The notes: generated by a model from the letters alone, not told the origin. 64,000 nt of DNA from Parietaria judaica (GCA_954871525.1 OX940872.1:8455180-8519179), one strand, 5' to 3'. Positions 11,988 to 24,266 are shown, counted from the first letter of the stretch. Translations and numbers: made by a program.

Positions 11988-14302
11988 GGTGAACGAATTT
12001 ATCTAACTAAATCGCATAAAATATGGTAACAAACTTCTATGTATTAATTATCAGATAGAAGGAGTTTAGAGTAGAGGCTCTACTGTAGAGCGAATTAAAA
12101 TGCGCCACAAAAATCGGTGCTATATATTATAAATTTATAAGGATATTTTATTTACGGAAACTAAATGGTATTTACTAACAATAAAATCACATTCTGTTTT
12201 CCTTACGATTAGTTTATGATAAATATTTATTAATAAAATCAAATACTGTTTTCTTTACCCAAGGGTTTTATTTTACCAACAATAAAATATTTACTTACTT
12301 TTCCATTATACTAAAAATAACTCGCATATTTCTAGCTATTGGTAACAAACTTCCATAAATTTAGCAATACATAACGAACTGCTAAAAAATCTTCCCAATT
12401 ATTCTCTCTTTTTTTCGCCTAATATTTGGAAATCGATTATAACTGGGATTTATCGATAATAAAATCCCATATTATTTTCCTGAACCAAAAAACTCGTTTA
12501 CGATTCATCATATATACGAACTATAGAGCCTATTAATTGATTAATAAATTACATTCTCATCATAATCATTTATTTTTTATTTAATAATATCTCTATATAA
12601 TTGAAATTTAGAAAATTATACTTACTTGAGAAAATTACGGCAAAAATACCTATTTTTTTTTAAAATAATTTTTAATTTTTTTAATTTATGTTTTTTAATT
12701 TATGTTTTTTTTTTTATTTTTTTTTCTTAATTAGAATTTCAAAAACATGCATCAAATCCATTTAAAAACCTACTAACTTAACCACGTTTCTAGGAATATC
12801 CTTTAATGATTATCTCTCTCCAACATTATGAACAACACAATACGACTCAAATTCAATTATATAACTTTGTAAACAAGCACATAAATTGATAATTGAAGAA
12901 TTCAAGTCGAAATTCAAACGTGTCACTCTTGTTAATGTATTAATGGAGAACAACCAATAATTATTTTATAAATAAAATAAAAAAATCTCCAAACATACAG
13001 TGGCCTTGATTTGTATAGATGGAGAACAACATATGATTATTTAAAATATAGAAAAAAATATATGTTTCGATGAAGCGCACATATAAGAGTCTTGATATCC
13101 TAGTGCGACAATCTTTGAAATTTTTTTCTCGTCATGTCGAATCGCTGATGGTTTGTCTACAATTAATGTCGTTTTAAGTACGTTTTTTAGAACATTGTCT
13201 GTCTTTAATTAAAATGTGGCGTTTCCTCGTAATATCGTTATAAATCATAAATAAATTTAAATGATTATGCTACTTACGATTATTTCGCTCTGTACAATTG
13301 ATATATTTGCAATAGAAATTGTCTTTTGGTAAAACTCATGTTCTAATACATAAAACGAACAAAACAACGACAGATAGGCACACAAACGTAAGAAATATGA
13401 TTTAGACATAACAAGTACTGATAAATCATAGGAATGTTAAATCAGTATACAAGAAAATTAAATAATGAAGATAGATAAAAAAAAAAAAAAACAAACAAAC
13501 AAACAAACTGTGTAGAACAATTGCAAAACTACCAAAAGATTGTATAAGAAGAGAATTGAGTCATGGAAAAGTTAAATATACCAAGCAATGCAAGTCTCTC
13601 TGTTTTTCTCACCATCCAAATGTGCACTCAAATTCCATTAAATTGGGAACAAAGCACATTTAGATGGAGAGAAAAACAGGAAGACTCCTATGCTTCTAAT
13701 TATCTCTCATGTATTCATCAATCGTGGAAATATATATATATATATATAATACAGTGAACGAATTTATGTAACTTAATCGCATAAAATACGTTGTAGCTAA
13801 TAACCTAATACGTATTAATGGTACCACATTTGTTTTATTGTTTTCCATTACCAAAAAATTTGCATATTTTTGTTGGTAACAAACTTCCATATATATATAT
13901 ATATATAACTATTGGGGATATAAGGATATAATTGAAATACGCCATATCAATCGGATATATGGGGATTTTACTTGCGTATTTTTGTTGGTAACAAACTTCC
14001 ATATATATATATATATATAACTGAAATACGCCACAAAAGCAGAGTTTATAATCTATTTTAGTCTTTTTACTCTTAATATATTTATTTTACTAATTGCTAT
14101 ATCAGCTTTTGTTACTGCAACAATTATTTTATAAACAGTTTACCAAACACATCTCCTTTATTTATTTATTTTTTCTTCAATAATTGAAACTAAAAGCAAT
14201 TTTTTCAAAAGCAAAGTTGTACCAAATAGTGGCAATGTAATTTTTTTCACAAACATTGACATTATTTCACAAGCAATGTCGTTTTCACCGACATATTACA
14301 AT
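9630..14302 (-). repeat. Right arm of giant imperfect palindrome
   Basis: Reverse complement of the left arm, from the TIR element at its inner edge to gttttcaccgacatatta at its outer edge, which pairs with base 1. The pairing stops in this window only because the left arm does, so the true outer end may lie further right. The two direct copies of the ~620-bp unit recur here at about 11380-12040 and 13170-13790. Compared with the left arm it lacks the 440-bp insertion and has the short version of the 3801-4136 segment. Confidence 0.93.
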
Positions 14303-14681
14303 ATGTTATTATTTTTTAAAATGATCATGTCACGTTTAACTAATCCATTTTTTAAGTAATGTCGTTTAAAATCAAGTATTGATTTTTCACAATAGTGTCG
14401 TCTTTAATTAAATTGTGGTTTTTTCCTTGTACTATCGCCTAAACGACATGAAGAAAAGAAAAACAATGATTACATAATGAAGTAGACAAATAGAAGATAA
14501 GTTATGTATAAACAACCGGTAAAACATAAACTCGAAAACTGAAATATCATATGATTACAAACGAAATGACAAATTCCATTGGTTAGTAGTAACAAAGCAC
14601 ATAGAGAGCGATTCAAAGAGAGAGAATTCTATGATATTCGAGATCTCCGTTGTGTTCATCAATAATAATCATAGGCAATGC

Positions 14682-14719
<38 letters not shown>

Positions 14720-15905
14720 TTAATAAACAAATAAAACTTTAAATACTTATAATAAGATGTAATAATGCTTTTCCTTCTTCATAAAACTACTTAGATCTTC
14801 AAATTTCCTAATGAGACATTTTTATGATAGGTAATTTTTTTCAAATAATTATAAACCAAAACATTAATAGTTTGTAAAATAATTAACTAATTACACGTAA
14901 TTAACAAAAAAATACATTATACTTTTCCACTTAGCCTCTTATATCGACGTACATGCTTAAAATTAAATATTAGTATTAAAAATCACCAAAATATCTAGTC
15001 TTTTCTGCTTCGATATTTGTTTCTCTCAAAAAAGGGAAGAAAATACAATAGAAATAAAAGTTAACAAAATTCAAGAACTTCATCCATCTTCATGTTATTA
15101 GACTCCCATTATGGATGTATAAAGTTCAAAGTGATTAATAACCACGTTTAAAACGCTCACATCACATTTTCTTCTTTAAAGTCTCAATTAACAACTTGAA
15201 AGAGCAAAAAATATCATTAAAAAAGAATACGTAAAAGTTAACAAACTTCCTTATTTATTATAGGATACATTCTTCACATCAAAATCAAACTGTTAAATGT
15301 CGTGTTTTGAACCATTTCATTCCCTCTATTTTACAGACATTCTGCATGTTGACGGGCTAATCCAAAAAAGGGCAGGCCGTATGCCGAAAATACCGCTAGG
15401 GCCCTAGGCGAAGACCGATTTTGGGGACCCTATCGTAATAGTAAAAAAACAAAAACCAATGCAAAAAGTATATAAAAAAAATGTCATCGTGGGCCCCCCG
15501 TTGTTATAAATCGAAAATCTATTATAGGCCCAAGACTACCATGGCCCCCCTCAGGGCCGTTATTGAATACCGCATAAATTTCATGAGCATACCGCATGCT
15601 GATAAGAATATCGACGAAAATTCTAGAAAATATTTTGGAGTATGTAGGCAAAACTTTTATATATGTTCAAAATTATTTAATTGTCATTATACGACATAAA
15701 TAACTAAAAGATCATACTAATGATAAGACATTATAATGATAAGTTGTAGTTGTGTTTATATAAAATAAAATAAGAAAAAGAAAGAAATAAAAAGAACTGG
15801 TCAAAAATATAAATTTAAAGGATAAAAAAAAAAAGAAGCAAACTTTATGTAATATTGAAAATAATTTTTAGGGAATTTTGAAAATAAATTACTTCAACAT
15901 GATTT
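14303..15905. other. AT-rich intergenic DNA with diverged repeat fragments
   Basis: No gene seen. About 14370-14670 looks like a diverged third copy of the unit repeated in the palindrome arms: it keeps cgtctttaattaaattgtgg, a block with aacaaagcacat, and tgttcatcaat in the same order. A (TAA)n run lies at 14684-14717. About 15330-15620 carries scraps (accgcatgctgataag, gaatatcgacgaaaatt) similar to 4160-4350 in the left arm. A 72-codon frame at 15481-15699 lies inside these scraps and is not convincing. Confidence 0.55.
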
Positions 15906-15910
15906 GTATT

Positions 15911-17006
15911 GGGAAATACTCAGTAATTAACAAATTTTTCAAAAAATTACTCATAGTTTCATTAATCTAAATTATACTCATTCTTTAATTTTTATTCCTA
16001 CACTGCCCTCATTCTTTCCGGTTCGAATTGCCAGCAAAGATTTTTCTCCCTTCGATGAAACCCTAGATCTCCTTCAGGTCCCGTCGCGCCGCCAGCCCCC
16101 GCTCGTCACCGCCGCGCTTGCGGTAGCGTTGTCACGCCGCCGGTCGGTGGCGCCTCCGGCCGCCGGTACGTCCTTCTCACCACCATCTCTTGCCAAACAG
16201 CCCTTGAAGCCCTAGCCGCCCCTCATCCTAGATACCCTAGCCGTCGCCCCTGCTTTCTCCGCCTCTTCCCGTCGCGACGTCGCGTCTCATCAGCGCCGCC
16301 GCGCAGCCCCTTCCTGCCTGACTAGAAAGTGCCCTGGCCAATCAGTTCAACAGCTCTAGCCAATCAGCCCCTTAGCCCCAACCAAACAACATCCTAGTCG
16401 ACACCGAACCCCTTGCTCTGCCGCGTCGGACCTCGGCGCCACCACAGAGGTCTCCAGAGTTCCATTTTCCTGCTTAGTTTCTGTTTCCATCGGCGCCATA
16501 TCATTCCAACCAAATGTATAGCTTCTCCCTAGCCATACTATCAGTACCTTTGCGATACATTTGATTACATTTGTAACTCTCGTTATAAAAGTGTAACTTC
16601 AGGTACAAAATTGTATCTACCGTTACAAAAGTGTAACTTCAGTTACAAAAGTGTAACGGCTGTTGCAAAAGTGTAACCGTCGTTACAAAAGTGTAACTTT
16701 AGGCTTGGTTCTATACTACTTCTTTTGTTGGTCTTGATCATATACTTTTATTTTTGACCTTTGTAATCACATTTGTAAATGTGATTACAAAAGTGTACCT
16801 GCCGTTACAAAAGTATAATTCCAATTACAAAAGTGTATCTGCTGTTGCAAAAGTGTAACAGCCGTTACAAAAGTGTAACTCCAGGCTTGGGGAAGAAGAG
16901 GGTATATTTGTCCATAAAAGTCCAAATGAGTATTTCTTTAATTTTAGCAAACCTTTGAGTATTTTTTTATAAAAGTTTGATTTTAATTGAGTATTATACT
17001 AAGCCC
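15911..17006. mobile_element. TIR-type element with GC-rich cargo
   Basis: The left end gggaaatactcagtaatta and the reverse of the right end gggcttagtataatactcaa introduce terminal regions of about 100 bp. These share the order aatactca, then aa-ttttt-aaaaaa-tactca, then agttt, then atactcatt. Between them lie 450 bp of GC-rich, proline-codon-rich sequence (16020-16470) that looks like the 5' part of a plant gene, followed by a minisatellite. I found no convincing TSD. A Mutator-like element with captured host DNA is my best guess. Confidence 0.45.
16570..16880. repeat. Minisatellite built on GTTACAAAAGTGTAAC
   Basis: About ten degenerate units of roughly 18-24 bp, each centred on GTTACAAAAGTGTAAC, with a spacer of non-repetitive bases near 16700-16770. 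The core is self-complementary at its ends (GTTAC...GTAAC). The array lies inside the TIR-type element at 15911-17006. Confidence 0.75.
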
Positions 17007-17284
17007 TAAATAATATTATGACCGATTCTAATTTTTTCTTTCTTTTATTTGTATATATATGTAATATTTTAATTAAACTTCTACTTCCCTCATATATGAA
17101 GCAATATTAATTTCTAATTTTCATAAATTGGTTAACGTGTAAAACTACTACACCACTCATGTATAAAAATAAAATAAAAAAATCGTAATAGGTAATTGAA
17201 TGAGACATTAAGATAATGATCTTTTTATTAAAAACTAAAAATCATGAAGAAGAAGAAAAAAAACAGTCGTAATTGGTAAAATAA

Positions 17285-17720
17285 TTCTTAATTAAAATTT
17301 CAAAAGCATGCATCAAATCCATTTAAAAACTTACTAACTTAACCACGTTTCTAGGAATATCCTTTAATGATTATCTCTCTCCAACATTATGAACAACACA
17401 ATACGACTCAAATTCAATTTTATAACTTTGTTAACAAGCACATAAATTGATAATTGAAGAACTCAAGACAAATTCAAACGTGTCACTCGCATTAATGTAT
17501 TAATGGAGAACAACCAATAATTATTTTCTAAATAAAATAAAAAAATCTCCAAACATACAGTGGCCTTGATTTGTATAGATGGAGAACAACATATGATTAT
17601 TTAAAATATAGAAAAAAAATATATGTTTCGATGAAGCGCACATATAAGAGTCTTGATATCCTAGTGCGACAATCTTTGAAATTTTTTTCTCGTCATGTCG
17701 AATCGCTGATGGTTTGTCTA
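17285..17720 (+). repeat. Third copy of part of the palindrome arm
   Basis: These 436 bases match about 12724-13160 of the right arm in the same orientation, including the ctaggaatatcctttaatga and gaagcgcacatataagagtc blocks, with few mismatches. Similarity ends abruptly at gatggtttgtcta, exactly where a 25S rRNA fragment begins. It looks like a broken-off piece of the same repeat, not part of the palindrome itself. Confidence 0.88.
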
Positions 17721-17925
17721 CCATCGGAATGCTTTGTTTTAAAATTCCCCTTGTCCGTTCGACGCCCGGGGAAGGCCCCAAAAGAGGCCGTTCCCAGTCC
17801 GTCCCCCGGCCGGCACGCGGCGACCCGCTCTCGCCACAGGAGCAGCTCGAGCAGTCCGCCGACAGCCGACGGGTTGGGGACTGGGACCCTGTGCCCAGCC
17901 CTCAGAGCCAATCCTTTTCCCGAGG
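17721..17925 (-). pseudogene. Fragment of nuclear 25S rRNA gene
   Basis: The reverse complement contains the conserved 25S strings CCTCGGGAAAAGGATTGGCT, GTCGGCTGTCGGCGGACTGC, GAGAGCGGGTCGCCGCGTGC, CCTTCCCCGGGCGTCGAAC and AAAACAAAGCATTCCGATGG in the correct order. Two short internal deletions are evident against the usual plant sequence: about 20 bases after GTCGAAC, and about a dozen before TTTTAAAACAAAGC. About 205 bp are present, so it is a non-functional relic. The comparison is from knowledge of the conserved rRNA region, not from an alignment. Confidence 0.9.
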
Positions 17926-18203
17926 CTGAGAGTTTTTCGATTTTTTTTCTTCTGAATTCCACTACATCACTACCAAAGACTTAAAATAGTCGACACAAAT
18001 CACAAGTTAATTCATAAAACTGATGAGAGAATAAGTAGACATATTTTAGTATTTACAGCCACAAAGGGCTGACTCAATCCTCCAGCGAAAGTTTATGGGT
18101 GGTTCTCAAAGGGAAAAAGCAACAACCAAGCTCAAAGGTTCGGACAGAGATATATATTAAATCCAAGCAGAAAGTAGAGGGACTTTTTCATAAATAGAGA
18201 GAA

Positions 18204-21200
18204 TCACTTCAGGAGCGTCTTCACAATCGACTTGACGTTGAGCTTCTTCAGGTCCGTGTAGGACTGGCCGCAGCCGACGAACATCACCGGAGCTCCAGAG
18301 ATGTAAACCATCGAGAGCGCCGCTCCAACCTGGAAAACCACCAAATTCTGGTTATTCCATGTCACCGAAAATCAGCTCTTTGGAAGCATAGAAGACTGGT
18401 GTTTTTCGATTCAATCGCCACTTTGTTAAGGGTTTAATTAATACTATCATCATGTCATGTTCTTTAATTAGGTTTTCGGGTCAAGAGTCTAGCTCCGGCC
18501 CATTAAGTGATCGAGATAAGAAGCCAAAAATACTCTCATAATATTTAGTTGGCTTAGTGTCTCAAGGATAAAGGGACTTGACATACAAGGACCGAGGCTC
18601 GTACAAAAAATAACGGCTCCCGTTACGAGATCGAATTTTGGGCCATAATAATTAATAACGGATATAATTCCTAACTTTATGTAGAAATAATCTGAAATAA
18701 TTAATAAAACTCTTAACAGAATAAATCACTAAAAGAGGGTTAGTACCTTATCATCGATGGTGTCGAACTTGGTGAGCAAAATCCCGTCAATCAATCTGGG
18801 TTTCGGCGAGGTTGATAGGTCGGCCAATTTCTACAACAAATCAAGTAAAAGTTCTCAGAAATTTAGGGTTGTAAAGTCAATAGAATTGGATATATAAAAG
18901 CGGTAACTTATATTAACCTGATTAAACTTTGAAAGCTGATCAACGGCATCATTCCCAACCAGTGCCTCTCCGACAAACAAGACCAGATCTGGGTTATTGA
19001 GGTTTACAAGCTTTGAGAGAGCCCTCATCAATGGCTCGTTATCCTGAATAACACAAGAGTATTTAAAGACCCAAATAGAGAGAAATATGAAACTGAAACG
19101 CCAAAAGTTTAAGAATCGAATAGGCTTTTACCTGCATTCTACCAGCGGTATCAACAAGAACAACGTCGGAGCCGTTATGGGTGGCTTCTTGTATGGCTTC
19201 TTTTGCCACCATTGCAGGATCTTTCTCATAGCCCTTCTCAAATATAGGGATCTGAGCATAGAGATCAATTGAAATTCAATCTATCGTGTGCATAGACTAC
19301 TACTAATTTCTAAAGCTAAAAAAATTTGTCAAATGTTCATATATACATTTACATATATACGTGTGTTGTTTACCTGAAGCCTGCGTGCATGAGTTCGTAG
19401 CTGTTCAACAGCCCCAGAACGGAACGTATCACAGGCAGCCATCATAACACTGACATCGTGCTGCAAAAGCCAATAAGCAACCTGCAAAAAGTCATCCGAT
19501 TAATACGACCACCCTTTGTAGTAAGTCGATTCCAGGCCTGCCCCAATCAATTTAGGAGCCTTGCGCAGAAAAATAATATGAGGAGGGCCCTATTTTAGGT
19601 TCTTATTGAAGCTGTAAAAAAATAAAATATAAACTATTGCTGGGAACGGAACTTGGATATTCGTTGAGCAGAATAGCATAATAACCCACTACATCACGCT
19701 TATATTGGTATTTTACGGTAAATGCTTATACATAGAATACGTATTTTAATTTATATGGGGCCCTTTTAAAATTGGGCCTTTGGGTGGCCGCCTAACCGGC
19801 CCAGTGGTTAGGCCGGCCCCGAGTCGATTAACAAACGATAATAGATAAGACAGGTGCTAGACCTTGGCCAAGTTGGTAGATTTTCCAACTCCGTTGACGC
19901 CAACAAACACGACCACATAGGGCTTCCTTTGCTCCTTGGCGGCGTGAACATCTCTGAGTATATCAATAGAGCGCCTCGGAGTTAAAATACGAACTAGAGC
20001 CTCTTCCATTGCCGCCTGATATATTTTTAGCTTAAGATCAGCTTCTCTAACGGCATATAAGGAATTAAGGATCAAACGATATGTATATAAATTTTTGAAC
20101 GAGATCAACAAACCTGCACGGTAGAAGATATCCTTGTGAACGAGGACAGCTTTTTACCCTCAAGGCTTGCAGAAACTGATTCGCAAAGTTTCTCCGCTAT
20201 CTCCTCAGCCTATAAATTGAACGGTAAATTAATGATCAATTGATGGATTTATGAAAAGTGAAACCGGGAAAAATAGTATATGGGCAGATTTGAAAAACAT
20301 ACCACATTCTTGGTCATGAGCCTGTCTTTAAGCGCTTTCAAAGCCGGTTCCAAGTCTGACTTGTCTAAATTTGCTTTACCAGCAATACTATTATCAGAGA
20401 GAAAGAAAATTGAGTATTTTCTTCACATAATTACCCTGGAACCATATGAAATTCAACAACAAAATATAAAGAAGAAAGTAACTACCTTTGGAACATAGAC
20501 GAAAACCAGCCTTTCTTCTTCGCATCAGGCTTCCTTTGCTTCCCAACCTCTTCCTCCTCACTCTCACTCTCACTTTCGCTGCTAAAATTCTCTTCTTTGT
20601 CCATCATACTATCACCTTGATTCGATGCCACGACCTCTACAATGTCGTTCCCGTTCTCACCCACTGGATCGGTAAAATCCAACTTTTCCTCGCGAGGCGA
20701 ATCATCCCAGACTCTATTCTTTTTCGTCATCTTTTTCTTGGGCTCCGCCTTAGGGCCACCCTTAGTTACAGCAGAAGTATCGGGTTTCTTCCCAGCTTTG
20801 CTTCGAAGCTTTTGGAGCTTATTTACATCAAAAGCTCCTATGTTAGCACTTGTATTCTCTTTACCATTGACGAGACCATTAGCTTTGGTCTCCTCAGTAT
20901 CTACATGATTACCGTTAGAGAGGCCGTTCTCCAATCTACGCTCCTTAGTGGCATTTCCATCACCACCACCATTTTCCGAAGCACTATCACTCTTTCTCAT
21001 ATTTCCTCCTTCAGCACCGGGTCTCTGCGCCTGTCCTTGCTTTCTATTACCAGCCAGAGGTTTTCCCACCGGCTTTGCCTTCTTCAACTCCTCAGCCCGA
21101 GCCTCAGCCTCTTTCCGAAGCTGCCTAAAAGTCTCATCGAAATCATTGTACACCGTCCGTTTGGGATCATATATCTCCACAAACTCGTGCTTCACCATTG

Positions 21201-21465
21201 CAAGCAGATCGTCCACGTAAAGAAGGTGGAGAATTTTCTGATACACCGCAACGAAGACGAGCCCGAGCTCGTTGTGGAATGTCCATTTGAGGGTGTACGC
21301 AGCTCCGGGAGCATCATAATTAAATGAAGCAGCACCGGAACGTTCCTCCAACAGACAGGATCGGATCAAGGTGTCGATTGGTGAACCTCTAAGAGCATTT
21401 CCAAGCTCCTTACAAGTCCAGAGGATCAACCCTCCTCTTGTGAAAATCAGCAGTTGCTCTAACAT
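18204..21465 (-). CDS. SRPRA: Signal recognition particle receptor subunit alpha
   Basis: GTPase that receives SRP-ribosome complexes at the ER membrane and is anchored through SR-beta. Nine coding exons: 20486-21465, 20303-20387, 20114-20209, 19863-20015, 19374-19481, 19132-19251, 18918-19043, 18747-18830, 18204-18329. All junctions are in frame and encode 625 residues, close to the usual plant length. Residues 1-150 form the SRX domain, which binds SR-beta. Residues 150-325 are a charged, disordered linker with an acidic S/E run ending [11 protein letters not shown]. The NG domain follows, with the P-loop GVNGVGKST (about 426-434), DTFRSGA (about 456-462), DTAGRMQ (about 508-514) and TKFD (about 576-579), and a C-terminus near [15 protein letters not shown] hAT-like element lies in the intron after the P-loop exon. 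The gene appears fully functional. Confidence 0.97.
19532..19821. mobile_element. hAT-like MITE in an SRPRA intron
   Basis: A 290-bp insertion is flanked by a perfect 8-bp duplication, agtcgatt (19524-19531 and 19822-19829), the size expected for hAT transposition. The ends are GC-rich and roughly inverted: ccaggcctgcccc on the left, cggggccggcc on the reversed right end. The middle is AT-rich. It lies in intron 19482-19862, clear of the splice sites. Confidence 0.85.
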
Positions 21466-22330
21466 CGTAGGATTGCAAAACGCCCTGATATCATAAACAT
21501 CAAAAGATCAAAATCGAATACCCAAACCAAAATTTAGGGAGAAAAAAGATCGCGAATTTCGGATTAACTCCCCAAAACCGAATTTCACGAATTTGAACAC
21601 CCAAGCTTTCTAAAAAGGTGGTGAACTTCCCCGTAAGTTAAGCACATATCACGATCGAATCGATCCCCGAATTGTTATGCATGTCAAAAGCTAATCATGA
21701 TTACCACCGGGCGAGATAAAACCGAATCGTACATAATCAGATTAGCATTTCTACGATTTCAGCTACCAATCAGCTCTCAGATCGGAATACCCAAAATCAA
21801 AATTCAGGGAGAAAGATTGAGAATTCAGGATTAACTCCCCAAAACCTAATTTCACGAATTTGAACACCCAAGCTCTCAAAAAAGAAAAAAAGTTGGTGAA
21901 TTTCTCCGTAAATTAAGCGCAAACTAAAATCATGATCGAATCCATCTCGAATTGCGTATGCATGTCACGATTATCGCGAAGAGAGATAAAACCGAATCGC
22001 ACATAAGACGATCAAAATTTCCATCAATTCCCGCAACCAATCAGCTCTCCGATCGCAAAACAGAAACTCACCATTAGAGCATCGAATTCGATCTTCAAAC
22101 GATTTAACAAAATCAAATTCGTTTCAGATCTATCGAGAGGAAATTTCAAATACATCAAACTATCACGAATTACCTGGTTGTCTTCGATCAGCGAGGAACA
22201 GCTGGGATGAATATTCCGATTGGAGAAAGAACAAAACTCAGATCGAAAGTTGAAAGAAAAATGAAGGAAAAAAAAAACAAAGAAAGAAAGAAAGAACAAT
22301 GGATCTTCGTCAGTCAGAGAGAGAAAGCTC
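21466..22330 (-). other. SRPRA 5' leader with an intron
   Basis: Immediately upstream of the SRPRA ATG, 21466-21484 looks like the end of a leader exon with a 3' splice site. A matching 5' splice site lies at about 22173, giving a likely leader intron of 21485-22173 and a first non-coding exon from 22174 to about 22330. Inside the intron, two stretches (about 21525-21690 and 21780-21960) are diverged tandem copies of each other. The promoter should lie just above 22330. Confidence 0.65.
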
Positions 22331-24266
22331 TAAATAAATACGGAGTAAAATTAGATTTTTTTTTTCTTCCTATTATCTTTTAAAGATATTTCCGGTAAAA
22401 GTAATACCGAGTTACTTTCGTGTACACTATATATTCTAAATTTTATTTTTTTCGTGGTAAACAGCTATAAAAAAATACTAAAGATAATAATAAAATCATG
22501 TTGTAAGTTTAAAGTTTTATTTTTATCCTGATAATTTTGAAAAAAAATTAAAAACCAATCCTTCCTTTAATTAAAGATTAAATTTCTTACATAAGGACAA
22601 TTTTTATAAGAAAATTGTACGAAATGCTCAATTTTATGTCAAACTTTTTAAGAAATATCCATTTGTAAAAGTAAAAAATACACACAATGAACATTTTTTT
22701 GAAATAACACAAAATGGACATTTCGTTCATTTACCCATTATTATAACCTTTTTCACTTTTTTTTTTTTAAATATACTACATATAAAAATAGTCTTAGTAC
22801 TTTACTAGCAAATATCTCTTTTATCATTTAAATGTGCCTGAGATACAAAGGCCGTCAAGTTTGAACGGGCGTGTTTGGAAGTCGGTTTGACTTTGAATTT
22901 TTTGACTAATTTTCTCTTCCCTTCTTTCAAGCGTTGAATCCTATACGACAAGTTTTTCTTTTATTTCACGGCTGTTTTGTCTAGCGTTGAGCTTGAAACC
23001 AATACGACAAGCTTTTATTAATACATTCAATTTTTAAGTTAACAACGGCATAAATACTTAATCGTGGCATAAATTCAATTTTATTGTTTACGGTCAAAAA
23101 ATTTTAACAGCCACTATTTTGCTTCTCTATAATATTTCACTCACTTGTTTTTAAAGTCTCTCAATAGTAGAAGATAATATATATATAGAATCGTATAATG
23201 TACGTGCCTAAGACTTAATCGCACATTTAAATTTTATTAAATCGATTACAAAAAAGACGTAGAAATGAGGACTTAAATAACTCAAATATATAATGAAATA
23301 CTGAAATTATATAGAGGTGACAAGTGTCTCTCCGTTACCGGTTTTACATAAATTGGACGGTTCGTTAAAGTATTAACGTTATAAATTGGATGGAGCTACT
23401 AGAGTACTAAATTTGAGTACTTTTCACTAAAAACAAACATGAGTATCCGCCAACACAGTTAATTATAATTTAGATACTTATACCGCTATTTTCTTTAACC
23501 ATTATGAGATATTGTAGCGAAGTGTTGATAAATCTTCACCTTATAAACTATATGTGATGATCCTGCTTTAGTTGCGCGTATTATTTTATCTAAATTTGTC
23601 GGAGATACTTAAACTTACTAATTTTGGTTGTCATTAATATCCTCTTTGTTTAGTCCTGTTCGTTTTAATTTAAGATTCACATCATAAAATAAATAAATAA
23701 AAATTTCGAATCAAAGTAACCATTGTTTGATTTAATCTTCTTGTTTTTTTAAAGCTCAAGATCATGTTGCTAATTAATTAACTTCATATATTATATAAAT
23801 ATATAGTATTCAAATCAACGAAGCTACGATTTTTATGGCAATTTTTCTTATGCTTAATTAAAGATAAGCAAAAGTTATTGATAAATATATTGCATCAACA
23901 ATACATGATAATATTGTTTCAATTATAGCTGTGCTTTTTATTTCTATTCCTATAATTCTGAAGTAATTAAGCACCTGGATCCAAAATTATCGACATAAAT
24001 TAAATGTAGCAAGATTTAATTAGTGTAATGAAATAGAGACAATAACGATTTATTAGTGAATAAATTCCATTATCTTAATTCAAAAGTTGATACATAGCTA
24101 AATAAATATACGAAAACTTATTATAATATATAAAAAAAATAAAAAGGAATAAGACATCATAACTAGCAAGTTTCCTTGGCTCTATTTAAATAAATAATTA
24201 AGAAATCTTACTTATATAAGAAAGTACATGTATATTTAACGTTACATTATATTATATATATATATA
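22331..24266. other. Intergenic region, SRPRA to bHLH gene
   Basis: About 1.9 kb of AT-rich DNA. The only structured feature I can support is the short element at 22609-22736, which is listed separately. Nothing else looks coding. Confidence 0.6.
22609..22736 (-). mobile_element. Short MULE-family MITE
   Basis: Read on the minus strand it begins GGGTAAATGAACGAAATGTC. By eye it matches the element at 27015-27148 over its whole 130 bp. Each is itself roughly self-complementary (terminal repeats around a central attcattgtg-like core). The same terminal sequence bounds the Pack-MULE at 44949 and the inner palindrome at 4377. No clean TSD seen. Confidence 0.7.

Noticed and set aside
15481..15699. 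72-codon ORF
   Set aside because: It sits in repeat scraps shared with the palindrome arm and 44.3 kb, has no family match and no splice or promoter context.
17571..17984. ORFs of 71-137 codons over the GC-rich spot at 17.7-17.9 kb
   Set aside because: The GC-rich spot is an antisense 25S rRNA fragment, so these frames are translated rRNA.
20488..21327. Plus-strand ORF of 279 codons opposite SRPRA exon 1
   Set aside because: The complementary strand encodes an unambiguous SRX domain and linker with correct splicing. The plus frame is hydrophobic complement only.
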